Of a DNA stretch of 64,000 bases, positions 1-11,513 are shown piece by piece. The stretch is from Ligustrum vulgare (taxonomy: Eukaryota; Streptophyta; Magnoliopsida; Lamiales; Oleaceae). The stretch lies in contig OY743184.1 in NCBI GenBank assembly GCA_963555705.1, positions 23,224,859-23,288,858 of the forward strand, given 5' to 3'. The stretch's first letter is position 1; the number at the start of each line of letters is the position of its first letter. The notes beneath the pieces are model-generated. The model saw nothing but the letters and a program-made list of their open reading frames with translations. It did not search any database and was not told the DNA's origin. A program made the position numbers and the translations under genes.

Positions 1-1355
1 GTCTAAATCTCAAAATTTACATATCGAAGATACACGAGGTCGTGTATGTTTCTCATGACCGTGGATTTGTTGGAAATACGACGTCACATTTCTAGATAGA
101 TTTTTCACTGAAAAGCGAAAATTTACTTACACCGATAAGTTACTAACAATCTGCATATGATTTGTGAAATAATATTAGGTTTAGTTATTGATCGGCAATG
201 ATCGAAACAAGTATTCCATATTGTGACCTCAGTCTCGTGATGTGAAATATGTAGCAGTGCAATTGATACATAACAATTGAACATAGAATTGAAATGTGTA
301 TTTGTGATTATAGAAAATGTGACTTGGTCAGTAAATGCATGGAATGAGTGTTGTATATGTATTTTGAAACGTGACCTCAACTCATGTAACATGTACCGTA
401 GACGATGTTTATCCAGTAGATTTTTTTTTTCAAAGGTTATCAATACAATATGACCAAAAACACTGTGGTATGTTGATAATACAATCTAGCCCGAATGAGA
501 TGACAGGTGAGAACATGGGACTTGGCTTATATGACAATATGACCTAAATAGCCTGACATATTAACTCGACTATATGACACGTGACTTGGATAGTTTAACA
601 TGTGACCTGAACAGTTAATGTCACATCAATCCACGAAATGTTTCCAAAATGTGATAATATGTGATCTAAAAGAATGTAACAGGTCATCTGCGTAGTTTGA
701 CATGCTTGAAACCCCGTGGTATCTATGTATAAAACCTAACCTGAATAAGGTGATACATTTGAACATGTGATCTGAATTTTACAAAATGTGATCGGAACAA
801 GAACAGCTCAACAAAATGTTTCTATCATGGATTACATAAAATGTGACCTTAATATTAAACAAAACAGTATTTCCTAAATCTGTTCAATCCTTAATATTGA
901 ACAAAAAGGGTATTACGTAAAATCAGTTCAATCCATTACAATTTGATTGTTGAAAGTAAGCGGGGGCAATATACAATATTCTAAGTAGTGATTGCACAAA
1001 AATTCACTCGTTGTCGATCAAAACGCTGTCTACCCTATGTCTAGTACACGTGCTCCTCTTAACTTGTCAATGCTTGTAAAAAGTTGCAACTATGTCCATC
1101 TTTGCACGTGCAACATCAAAATTCATTGGCATGGACTTCATCTCGTGTTTTAACAAGTATTGAGTGTCATTAAGCTTGGATTTAAAATTGGTCAGGGCAT
1201 ACTTCGTAACATTTGAAGTAATTTTCTTGGAAACCATTCTTCGTAGGGATAGTGTATGCCATACTTGCGAGATGATATTGTGAGTCAAACAGATAGTTCA
1301 AAACACAAATACATATCATGTGCATGTGAATATGTGAGGTCACAGTAAGATACTT
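1..1355. repeat. GGTCAC/TGTGAC-rich repeat DNA, left window edge
   Basis: There is no gene that I can support. Short motifs such as ATGTGACC, GTGATCT and GGTCAC recur on both strands, most densely between 480 and 860. A weak minus-strand open frame of 73 codons at 1067-1288 does not match a family I recognise. Confidence 0.45.
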
Positions 1356-2158
1356 ACCGACTCATTGAACCTGACACCACATTTAAAATATGTGACACTA
1401 TTTCATGTAATCAATGATATACTTTCTTGATTTTAAATCATCAACAACCGGGTCAAATCAAGATGATAGATATAGTGGGGTCATATTCCGTATTTAAGGT
1501 CACAAGTTATCTATTTCAAATCAATTGACATCAACAACACTGCGTCACATTTACATTATTTCAAGTATATGCCCACCCCCAAAAAAAAAAAAAAAAGAAA
1601 AAAACTCAAGTTCTTAAAGTCCATGTAGAAAACATCGATTTAGTTCACCACCCACAAAGAAATTTAGTTCACAGTTGGATAAATTTGACTTACTGCCCAA
1701 CAACAATCAATTTCATGATTTACGCTCAAACGCCAACGACATTACATTAGGTAACATATATATGAATAGGTCACAACTGTTTGGTCTCCTGCCATGAACG
1801 ACACCAGGTAACAATAATATAATTACCAAATCATGGAACCGATAGCACATTGAAAATATGTGACACTTTCATGTACTCAAGGATATACTTTCTAGATTTT
1901 AAATCATTCAACAAGGGTTCAACTCAAGATGATAGATATAGTGGGGTCACATTCCGTAATTAAGATCAGAAATTATCTATTTTAGATTAATGGACATCAA
2001 CAACACAAGGTCACATTCACATTATTTCAAGTAACTGCCCATTAAAAAAAAAAAAAAAAAAATCTCAAAGTCATGTGGAAAACATCTATTTCGGCCTGGT
2101 CACGTATACATGAATATGTTACAATTGTTTGGTTCCATGCCATGAACGACACTAGGTC
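1356..2158. repeat. Two diverged direct repeats of a GGTCAC-rich unit
   Basis: Positions 1359-1590 and 1829-2050 are diverged copies of one unit. They share AATATGTGACACT, GATAGATATAGTGGGGTCA and ACATTATTTCAAGTA, and each ends in a poly-A run. The following parts (about 1750-1815 and 2103-2158) also match, sharing CCATGAACGACAC. The sequence resumes in similar style at 9463-9620, so these may be parts of one older repeat split by later insertions. Confidence 0.65.
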
Positions 2159-2850
2159 ATATTGGGTATTTGACCCAAATTAATTGCAAAGGAATTAAAT
2201 ATTTTGTTTATGACGTGTGAATTGGTCAACACGAGAAAAAGAATCTTTGTTTTATTTGGCATGTGAAGGAAGGAAGAAAATAGTTTCCGCCATGTGTGAG
2301 AGATTAGTGGTATTAGAGTCCATTAGGGCAATTACTTCCAATCTTCAAGTTAAAAAATGGAACCCGCAATCACACGTCAAATATGACAGAATATCGGCAT
2401 GGATTTCTTTCATATATTTGGGATTCTACTTCAACAAGAAAATCCTCTCGAACACAACTTATAAATATTTTAGGGTTGTTATGTTTACCTATAAATATAT
2501 TTGTTAGGGAGTAATAATATTGTGAATCTTATGTGAGACTAATTAGAAAGAAAATTGGAGAGCTTTCTCTTTATAATATTTTGTGAACTCTTTGTGGGAT
2601 AATTCAAAGAGTAAAAACTTGGGTTAGATAGAAGTTCGTAATTAGTATTTTTTATGTGGTCTGTTGGATTGGGTAGGTGAGTGAAATTAAATATAATTGT
2701 AACAATTTATTATATAGTGAAAGTCTTGGCGGTCCGAAATTTCTGCATTGTTATTTATTTTCTTGTTTACTCAATTAATTCTTGAACATAAAAATAAAAA
2801 AATCTTTTGGGTTAAAGAAGAGGGAATCAACGTGTAATTCCCAACGATCA
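2159..2850 (+). repeat. Degenerate LTR of the LTR-A family, probably a solo LTR
   Basis: It starts TATTGGGTATTTGACCC and ends GTGTAATTCCCAACGA, collinear with the LTR-A copies in the HYP1-like intron (shared parts: GGGATAATTCAAAGAGT-like, ATTTATTTTCTTGTTTAC, GGGAATCAACGTGTAATTCC). No primer site or coding sequence follows. I could not find a matching duplicated site, so solo LTR is the likely but unproven reading. Confidence 0.65.
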
Positions 2851-2957
2851 CGCTGAGGTTAATTCATCTCAATGCCCATTATCTGCACAATAAGTGAGAG
2901 GTCGGAGGGACCACCTCGAAAACCACCTGAACCACCACCATTTCTATCGAAAATAGT

Positions 2958-3873
2958 TAGGCGTGTCAAAACGGCTCATCGGCTTGGGTAGCTCAGGCTC
3001 ACCTCGAGGCTCGAAGGACCGAGCCAAGGCTCGAGCAAAGCCTGAAAATGCTAACTGGGCTCGAGCCCGGGCCGGCCCGTGTGGCGGGCCAAATTGGCCA
3101 GATAGTACGGCATCTGGCCAATTTGGCCATTGTCTGCCTGCAAATTGCAGGCAGCTGCCAGCTGCTGCGTGTAGGCTGCCTGCAAATTGTAGGCAGCTGC
3201 CAGCTGCTGCGTGTAGGCTGCCTGCAACACGCAACACGGGTTGCAGATTTTTTTTATCTGTATATTGTACGATACATATTTTTTTATTCAAAATTTGAAT
3301 TTGAAATTTGATATTTTCGGTTTTCTCACGTTTTTTTGTCTATAAATAGGTTGTATTTTGTTTGTAAATTTACAAGTTAATTCATTATAAGTTACAATTT
3401 CTTTGCTATAATTTTTATTCAATTCTCTATATTCTTGTGATAATATTTCTCTCGATTTCAATTCAACTTTCAAATTTGAAACTACATTTTACACTACATA
3501 TGGAGGAGGGCTGTAACAATATAACGTGTAACCTTTATTGAATATATATAAAATAATTAGTAATTTAGTATAAATTTTACGAAATCTACATTTAAATTTT
3601 TATTGAATCTCATGTTTGATATTTTAACTACATTTATTGTGTACATAATTATATTATATGTTTAAGTAATTACAATTTATTCGCCACGTTTGACTTGTGA
3701 AGGAAAAAAAAAAGGGCAGGGCCGGCTTGGGCTCGACTCGGCTCGAAGAAGCTCGAGCCGAGTCTCAAAATTTTGGTCGAGCTTTAGCTCGACTCGGGCA
3801 AAAAAAAAAACTCGACCCTAAAAAGCTCAGCTCGCGAGCCAAACCGACTCGGTTCGGCTCGTTGACATACCTA
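2958..3873. mobile_element. hAT-type MITE, 916 bp, with perfect 8-bp target duplication
   Basis: It is flanked by AAAATAGT at 2950-2957 and 3874-3881. The inverted ends are TAGGCGTGTCAA on the left and TAGGTATGTCAA on the right. Both subterminal regions are GC-rich and repeat GGCTCGA-like words, while the centre is AT-rich. Inside the left arm is a 59-bp direct repeat (TGCCTGCAAATTG...GTGTAGGC) at about 3136-3225. The translated GC-rich arms are not genes. Confidence 0.9.
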
Positions 3874-3881
3874 AAAATAGT

Positions 3882-4449
3882 CGCCCACACCGAAGGCTTC
3901 AAACACCCCCCCCCCACCCACCCACCCAACAACTTCCACCAATCCAAAACAACAAACATAATCAAAATCAATAGAAAAAAGTTTTCAAGTGGAGACCCAA
4001 ACTAACAACTCTTGCACCGTTGCTACCCATGGCTCAAGACACCATTTGGACATCTTCCCTGCTCTAGGAGAACATAGTCATGAAGAGGTTTTGTTGATTA
4101 AATGCCCAAGTGGAAGATTTGATGAAGGAGGCAACTAGGGTTCATAATCTTAGATCCCAAAATACACATGTTTCTGCTCAAAATTAGGCCTTGGAACCAT
4201 CACAAATCATCTCAGAAGCATCAAAACCCCCTAGTATGGTCTCCCCAGCGCTTAGTTTCGCCAAAAAATCAGTTGTTTCAAACCAGTCGCCGAAGCTTTC
4301 CTCGGGATCGGTCGACCACGTTCGGTCGATTAAAAATCAAATCCGGTCAACCGAACTTCCATAGACTGGTCGACCTGTCCTTCACTTTCTATCAATCGGT
4401 CCACCACTTCCAGTCGACCGGTCAACATTTCGGTCGACCGAGCCTTGGT
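3882..4449 (+). other. LINE 5' region with repeated GGTCGACC palindromes
   Basis: There is no gene call here. Between 4309 and 4445 the palindromic word GGTCGACC and variants (CGGTCGACCG) recur several times within an open frame. It lies just before the LINE ORF1 and is probably its leader or N-terminal part. Confidence 0.4.
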
Positions 4450-4793
4450 CAATCGAACATGACTACAACCTCTGTTTCAGTTGTTCCTACTTCGAAAAGT
4501 GCCCTGGCTCTCCCTAGATTTTCATATGCAGCTACACTAAATGCCGCCAACAATTACTCAGGCTGTAAGGAGTCAGAACAGATCTTTTGCTTCAGTCACA
4601 CAGGCTCCACCAGACTCTACATTACACAGGTTCGCTACTAAGGAATCGTTTTTGTATTTGAATGAGCTTGCAATTACTGTTAGTGAGGAGGATGAGAATT
4701 TTCTAGCTGAGCCATACAAGTTCACACTTGTTGGTAAATTCATACACAGGAAGCCTCCTATTTCTGAGATACGTGAATTTTTTTTTGAAATTT
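4450..4793 (+). pseudogene. LINE ORF1, N-terminal part (DUF4283)
   Basis: The frame at 4541-4790 reads SFASVTQ, then ISEEDENF-like and PYKFTLVGKF, then RKPPISEIREFF. This is the DUF4283 pattern found in ORF1 of plant L1-type LINEs and related domesticated proteins. It breaks off at about 4793, where unrelated sequence begins, and resumes at 7688. The split is therefore an insertion, not loss of the domain. Confidence 0.75.
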
Positions 4794-5573
4794 GGTTTAA
4801 CACCCCAAGTTCAAAATCTTAAACCCAGGCGTGTTAACTTTGTTTTACTTAAATGTGGAAAAGAAATCATTTAAAATCTCAACGTTTTCATTTTCTATTA
4901 TAAAATTTTACAAAAATTTCGGCAGAATCTCCTCTATAAATTGGACATATTCAACCTGTAGAGGGACATCAAAATCATTTTAAAGTATACATCTCAACTC
5001 ATTCAATCCCAAACATCATCAAAACCACTTCAACAAGTCCCAAACTCCTCAACAATATAATTCCAAGTAAATAAACTTTAGCAAATGAAATAAGAGGTAA
5101 TTTAACCTCTAATACTACACCCATACTTATTCAAAGTTAATTTCAACCAAAAAATTAACAATAATATATGAATTAAGGAATAATTAATGAGAAACTTAAA
5201 TAAATTCTAATTTAACTTTATTTTCAAAGGTTGAAGGTGGGTATAGCTTGAGTCTGTCACCGAGTGCCCTCCTCGTCTCATCTAGCTTTCATCACCTAAA
5301 ATATTAGGGAGGACTTGGGGTGAGCTAAAGCTCAGTAAGTAAAGTATGCACGTGATGCATGCTCATTACATGAAATGCTTTAAACAATTCGAAATATGTA
5401 TTCCCATTTACTTTACTTTTCAAGACTTTCATACTTCTCAAACTTTCACTTAAACATTTCCAAAACTTTAACTTCATTTCCATCGTAAGCTCACTTAGTT
5501 TATCTTCTAACCAATCAGAATACAGTGGGCACTTTTCTTTATTTGGAACCAGGTTATCACTTTTCCACCGCAT

Positions 5574-5865
5574 AGCGGTTTAAAATTTGCCACCGCCAAT
5601 CGGTTTAGCAATCGTCCCCGCAAAGTGGTTTAATATTTGCCACCGCCAATCGGTTTAGCAATCGTCACCGCAAAGCAGTTTAATATTTGCCACCGCCATC
5701 CGGTTTAGCAATCGTCACCGCAAAGCAGTTTAATATTTGCCACCGCCAAGTGGTTTAGCAATCATCACCGCAAAGCAATTTAATATTTGCCACCGCCAAG
5801 CAGTTTAGCAATCGTCACCGCAAATAGGTTTAATATTCACCATTGCAACAGCGATTTAATTCGGG
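5574..5865. repeat. 50-bp tandem repeat, about five and a half copies
   Basis: The unit contains GGTTTAATATTTGCCACCGC and GGTTTAGCAATCGTCACCGC. Each 50-bp unit is itself made of two related 25-bp halves. Copies differ at a few positions. Confidence 0.9.
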
Positions 5866-6925
5866 TACGCCGGTCCCTCGTGCCCCATTTCCCACTCGCA
5901 CCTTTCATGGCATAGAAGTACACCCATTCTTTCTAAAAATATTTGAATTCCCAAATTTCGATGCCAATGCACGCTTGATGATGCAATGACATGATAACGT
6001 GCATGCTCGAACATTCTTCTTAATAACATATACTTTCATCATCAAGTGAACGAAATTCATCAAAGTAAGTTGCAAGACAGTCATTTACACATTTCACATT
6101 TGCATTCAACTTTAATAAAAAATAGGGGGAAGTTTACTTACCTGACATCCTTTGTATTTACCGTTATCTTGATTTGCAAGTGGAAGAGTCTCAGATACCC
6201 GTCACGTCAATGTGCCCAATAATCCTAATTTATATCCATTCATTAAATAAAATATACTTTTAGTTTGAAAGCACATTTCACTATTCACTTCAATACTAAA
6301 CAAAAATCCTAATCAGGCCAAAACTCAATATAACTCAAACGTGACCTTACGTTATGTCCAACACATATAATACTATATTCGAAATAAGGGATTTACTCAA
6401 GGGCAAAATTGAAATCTTATCAAATTGCACAAAAGTCAAAAACTATGAAATATTCATCACAACTTAAATTTCATATGGACAATTTCAAATTAACATTCTA
6501 ACTACTCATAAACCTGAAGTTCTCGAATTTATCCAAACCGGTTGAAAATCAATTAACCCACTTAAAACTTGACGGGCATCTCAATCAGAAATCCTTAACA
6601 TTCATAAATATGAAATTCTAAAAATTTAAGCCACTAATAAAAGTTAAACTGAAATCAACCAAAAGACCACCTAAATTCCTATATTTCAAATATTCTGAGA
6701 TTTTATACATACCTCTAAATCATTCCCCAAATTTGAAAAAAATAAAATTCGAAATTCAACTAAAATTCAATCAACAAACTCCATAAATTCGAAACTGAAA
6801 TATATACATGTATACAATTTTCCCCAAATCTGAACATACACTTGTAATCTCAAAATTAAACTAAAATATCAATTAACCAAACTAAATAACAAATTTTCGA
6901 AATCTGAAAATACTGTGAAAATTAA

Positions 6926-6939
6926 ACACACACACACAC

Positions 6940-7023
<84 letters not shown>

Positions 7024-7028
7024 CATAC
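6926..7028. repeat. CA/TA microsatellite
   Basis: A (CA)n run is followed by about 38 TA units and then a short CATA run. Confidence 0.95.
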
Positions 7029-7687
7029 AAATCAATATATGCAATTGTGTGTTGTGTGTGTAAACCTCGGTGTGTGAGAGACAGTAGCCGAGGAGTGTGC
7101 ATTCGAAAGCGTGAGGTTGCTTGTGTGTGCCGAGGAGAGATAAAGTGGGGAGGGTGCCTTACCAGTGTCGGGGAGGTGGTCTCCAGTGAGAGGCATCGGT
7201 GGTGTGAGGCTGTCGACGGAAAGGTGAGAAATCGTGCGATAGAAGCGGTTTGGGATGGCTGCTACATGAGGTGAGGGAGAGACGAGACGATATTGAGAGA
7301 TGAGGGAGAGACGAGGCTGAGAGATCGGTTTTAGATGTTAGGTTTAGGATTTAATTTTTGGTAATTTACAAATCAGTCCCTTCTCTCTCTTCAATTTGGT
7401 AAATTGAGTGTAACAAGTATCTTTAAATAACAAAATTGCCATAAAACTTTATCCCACTTTCAAGTCAAATCAAATGTAGCCATTTCAAACTTAATTACAT
7501 TAAATTAGCAAGCTTAGGTAATAAAATAAACAATTACTCATAGAATTGTACGTAAACAATCTAAGAACTTTCTAATTGTCACATTGATCGTGATGGCGTC
7601 CAAGTCCTTCCACTGCAAAATAATTCAAATCATTGACATAAAATTTATCAAATTTAAAATTTATAATAACATTAATATAAATGTCAC

Positions 7688-9056
7688 GTGGAATTTAAAG
7701 ATACACGTAAGAATGAAAAATGGTATTACATTTGGCTTTCAGGTGATTTCAGCATTGGACTTATTGACACACTCCACATTTTGTTGCACCTTACACATGA
7801 GGAAGACTATACATGGCTATTCCTCAAGCCATCATGGTATATTGAGGGATGTCTCATGCGGGTTATCAAGTGGACACCAAGATTCAGTCTAGAGCATGAG
7901 ACCCCTATTGTCCCCAAATAGGTATCATTTCCATTACTACCGATCCACTTTTGAGCAAAAGGGTTCTTACATGCACTTGCTAGGGACATTGGGGTCCCAC
8001 TACACATTGATGAGGCCACCACAGATCTTCGTAGGCCTAGTGAAGCTTGGGTTTGTGTAGAGATTGATTTGGAATGTGAGCTTCCAGATCGCATTTGGAT
8101 TCAAATGCAGAAACTTCCAGGTTACTGGCAGGCAATGGTATATGACAAGAAGCCAGAATATTGTCTTAGATGCAAGACTATGGGACATAATGATGCTCAA
8201 TGTCAGATTGGGAAACATCTTGCACCAACGCCAACCAATCCACCACCACCACCTACTACTGCTGCAGCAGTCAGAGCACCACTTACTATACAGAAGAAGA
8301 GGCAGGTCCCAATTCCAATAGCCCCCTCTTTCTTTCCCACTACTTCTACTGCAGTACCTTCAGTATTTGGCATCACCAGTGAAAAAGACTGCACCCACAC
8401 CTATAGAGGTTATCTTAGAGAATCCTCCAAAGGACACTGCACATCCTACTTCAGCTACTGAGCCTAGTACAGAGGTTACCCCTACATCTACTCAGTTACT
8501 TGCTCCTACTACTGAGATCATACCAGAGGTTCAGACAGAGGCTACACATATCATTCCTACATCTATTGAGCCTATTTTAGTTACAGCTCCTACCATAATT
8601 GAACCTTGTCCATAGGCTCCTATTGAGGTACCTCCCATTTCCCCTACTCCACCCACTATTGTTTCACTTGCTATAGAGGCACCACAGGTTCTTGCCCAAG
8701 GTTTACTTACAGAGTTAGGTTTAAAGCACTTCCAGGCAAAGCAACTTTTATTAGACCAGTTCAAGGTAAAACACCGCATGAAGATTACATTCTAAAGATT
8801 TGCCATTGAAGACCAGGTCCTCAAGCTCTTTGGAGAGCCCACATCAACCAAGCCCTTTAGTACTCTGACTTCTATACCTTCATCCACTCCTGCTCCTACC
8901 CCGAGACAGGACAAGGTGAAGGCTCAGATCCAGGGTGACATTGATGAGATGGGTTTGGGAGACTGCATGCAGAATATTGGGGTAGACTTACCATCAACTA
9001 CTAGAGCATCTTCATCTAGATCACCTACACCACAGGTTCCTTTAGTCACTAGATGA
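7688..9056 (+). pseudogene. LINE ORF1, C-terminal part with CCHC zinc knuckle
   Basis: The frame continues DUF4283 (GLIDTLHILLHL, EEDYTWLF, MRVIKWTPRF). It then gives the linker EAWVCVEIDLECELPDRIW and the zinc knuckle CLRCKTMGHNDAQC (CX2CX4HX4C), followed by a Pro/Thr-rich tail. There are in-frame stops near 7919 and 7952, a frameshift near 8380, and more stops at about 8613 and 8793. No endonuclease or reverse transcriptase ORF2 follows, so this is an ORF1-only copy and is dead. Confidence 0.8.
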
Positions 9057-9462
9057 GCTACATCACACATGAGCCCATCTTGAAATCAGAGGCACCCGCA
9101 TTCTGCCCTTCCCATGGTCCATGGGCGGGTGACCCATTAGCTCATAGAGGGCCCCCTCCACGTAAACTTCATCCCTTGCCAGGTAGTGACCCATAGTATA
9201 CAGACTACACAAATTACTATGATTAGGACATGTTCAGACCAAACGCATGACCAGGTCTGTCTCACATGAGAGTCCAGCTCCGCGAGTACCCATTAGCTTT
9301 TTTATTTATTCATTGTATAACTGTTTTCTTTTACATTTGATATTTTCTTTGTTGCACTTTATTTGTTGGAGGTTAAGTATATGTCCCCCTTCTTTTATTT
9401 GTTTCGTTATTTTCATGAAATAAAATTAGCTACACTGGTGGTAATTATTTAAAAATAATAAT
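9057..9462 (+). other. Probable LINE 3' region ending in an A-rich tail
   Basis: After ORF1 the sequence turns T-rich and contains GGAGGTTAAGTATATGTCCC, a phrase I associate with plant LINE 3' ends. It ends in AATTATTTAAAAATAATAAT, after which GGTCAC-rich repeat DNA resumes. Confidence 0.45.
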
Positions 9463-10411
9463 AAGTGTTAGGTCACAATCACGTATCCTATTTCAAGTAT
9501 TTCTGGTTAAGCGCACTATCCCCCAAATCATAGCAAAATGCATAAATTAGGTCAAAAATGCATAATTAATTCACGCACCATCATCAGAACTGAGGTCACA
9601 TTTAGTTGATTAGGTCACAAATGTATAGATTGTGTATGCCCATTCATATAAATACACATACTTGTTTCGAATCAATCTGTTGCCTATATTCTGATCTTGT
9701 TGGGTTATTCGACGGGCTTTCTTTCTGTATGGTAGATCTCTTCCTTTTATGAGTGTGATTGCTTCTCCTCTCCTTGTTAGATGGTGATAACCGCCCGACA
9801 CTCCTATTTTTGGTCATTTTCAAGCGGTTTTGGTGGTCACGTTTTAGAGGTTGCGGTGTTGGTTCGGGGCAATGGAGTACATACCAGTCTTACATTCCTT
9901 TCATGCACATTACGGTCGTGTGCAGTTATTTTTGGTTTTTTTGGTGGTGGTGGGGGGGGGGGGGGGGGGTCGTGTTTCTTATTTTGAATATATTTTCCTT
10001 CATCGATTACTTAAATGACGGAATGTATAATCGATTTATTCATATATTCCAAATCAATTTATTTTAGTAATTATTTATTGATATCCTATTTAGAACTTGA
10101 TATATGAAATTAAATAGTTTTGATCTTATTTTTAAATTTGAATCTTAAATAATAGATGTGCCTGTAATTTCCTCAAAAACATTCCATTAACAAGTAGGGC
10201 CTTAATGTCAATTTTTTATCATTCAGTTTGTACTAATTTTTTCCCAAAATTTCATCTAAGAAAGCTTGATTGTGTAGGGTCCTTGTGTAAGGTCCATAAG
10301 TAGTTGACCATTGCCCGTTGAACAGTTAAAATTAAGGCTAAAAGAATGAAACCGCGACATGTTCAAGTACCAAATAAGTTTCCTCCCGTAATACTTCAAC
10401 ATCCCCGTGAA
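9463..10411. other. Repeat DNA without a gene, including a poly-G run
   Basis: Positions 9470-9620 resemble the GGTCAC-rich DNA at the left edge. A run of G (about 9951-9969) lies in a GGT-rich stretch. Open frames here are products of low complexity. The rest is AT-rich with nothing recognised. Confidence 0.5.
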
Positions 10412-10414
10412 TTA

Positions 10415-10565
10415 GTCACTGTTTGGCAGCTATATTTTATTAATAAATAAGAAATTTGAATTTTTTGAGATAAATGTATGGCTAAAAAAGGATTTCAAAA
10501 AATGTGCATAATTAAAAAAATGATTTGAAAAAATGATTTCTATAACAAGTTTATCAAACAGAACC
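10415..10565. mobile_element. Small Tourist-like MITE downstream of the HYP1-like gene
   Basis: This 151-bp AT-rich element has inverted ends containing CTGTTTGGCAG / CTGTTTGATAA and TTA on both sides (10412-10414, 10566-10568). Confidence 0.65.
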
Positions 10566-10568
10566 TTA

Positions 10569-11351
10569 GTTATTCCTAAACCAGTCATGAAAAGTATGAC
10601 AAACATAACCGTCTCCTTATAAGATCAAGAACAAGGTCATAACGATCAATAACTGCTAATTCATACAAATCCATCAAACTTGTACAAACAGCAATCACAC
10701 CTATTGGCATTTCATAGCAATCGATCAGGATCATTCAATACAACGATATGAATCCGATACCAAGATAAATCCATAAAAAAAGCCTATTTATCATCAAGTC
10801 CCTTGGCATTTTTAAACAATGGTACAAAGTGATCAATGGCAAATAACTTCAGTACCAGAATGACAACTGTTGATCAAAGAGTGAATGAGAGATACTATCC
10901 AGAAAACCAACACGATCAAATTACGTTGAGATGTTGTAAACGGTACTTCCGACGAATCATAGGGAGGGACAAAAAAGGAATTCCATGTCTCACCAAGTTC
11001 AGCGGAGGCCAACGTATTTCACACACAATCTTATGAAGACGCTAAATTGTATTTTCAACGGAAAATGATACTGTAAAATGAAGAAAAAGACGAATTGAAC
11101 CCAATTCTGAAACTTATGATATCCCACGTTGTTTGCATCTTTGTCCCCAGAAGATGCCGAAGCCATAGCCAACAGAAAGAAAATCCAACTAAAAGAAGAT
11201 ATGCATACAATACTCAGACAGAAATGGAAGCCGGGCGGGGGACTCACTTCCCAACACTTTTAACAACAAAACCGTTTGAAAGAGGTGATTTTGACAGTCA
11301 CTCGAGTTAGCGATAAGTTTCAAGAACTATTTGTAGCATGATGCATAACTT
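10569..11351 (-). other. 3' flank of the HYP1-like gene
   Basis: This is the region downstream of the stop codon at 11352. It should contain the 3' UTR and polyadenylation site, but I could not place them. No other gene is seen. Confidence 0.4.
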
Positions 11352-11513
11352 TCAATTTTCAACTGAATGAAGAAGGGGAGAGTTGATCCTCTCACTATTT
11401 CCAGAATATCTGACTGAATTCATGGCTGGATCTTGATATGCAGTCACAAGTCTATCGTAAAAAGAAGTTATCGTTGGATCACTCTGATCGTGTCGATCCT
11501 TCTTTATTAAGCA
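11352..11513 (-). CDS. HYP1: HYP1-like exon 10 (residues 663-715, stop)
   Basis: The acceptor is TTGTTGTGCAG. The exon encodes the cytosolic tail starting [10 protein letters not shown] and containing [15 protein letters not shown], typical of HYP1-group tails, and ends in TGA at 11352-11354. Confidence 0.9.
   Translation of the reverse strand, partial: CLIKKDRHDQSDPTITSFYDRLVTAYQDPAMNSVRYSGNSERINSPLLHSVEN

Larger units (their letters stand above)
4794..7687. mobile_element. 2.9-kb insertion splitting the LINE ORF1; unclassified, with tandem array
   Basis: The block starts near GGTTTAACACCCCAAGTTC and ends near AAATGTCACG. The flanking TGAAATTT and TGGAATTT could be an imperfect target duplication, so edges are uncertain by a few bases. 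It has no coding domain. It carries a 50-bp tandem array, a CA/TA microsatellite and a GAGACGAGA-rich stretch near 7270-7320. Its left end and layout resemble element T at 43437-60483. Confidence 0.55.

Noticed and set aside
2944..3311. Overlapping open frames rich in Ala, Gly, Arg and Leu on both strands
   Set aside because: They are translations of the GC-rich arm of the hAT-type MITE and show no domain; both strands are open because of the repeat words.
6869..7274. Open frames with long IYIYIY runs
   Set aside because: They are translated TA microsatellite.
9751..10067. Open frame with a poly-glycine/tryptophan stretch
   Set aside because: It is a translation of a G homopolymer and GGT-rich DNA with no recognisable domain.
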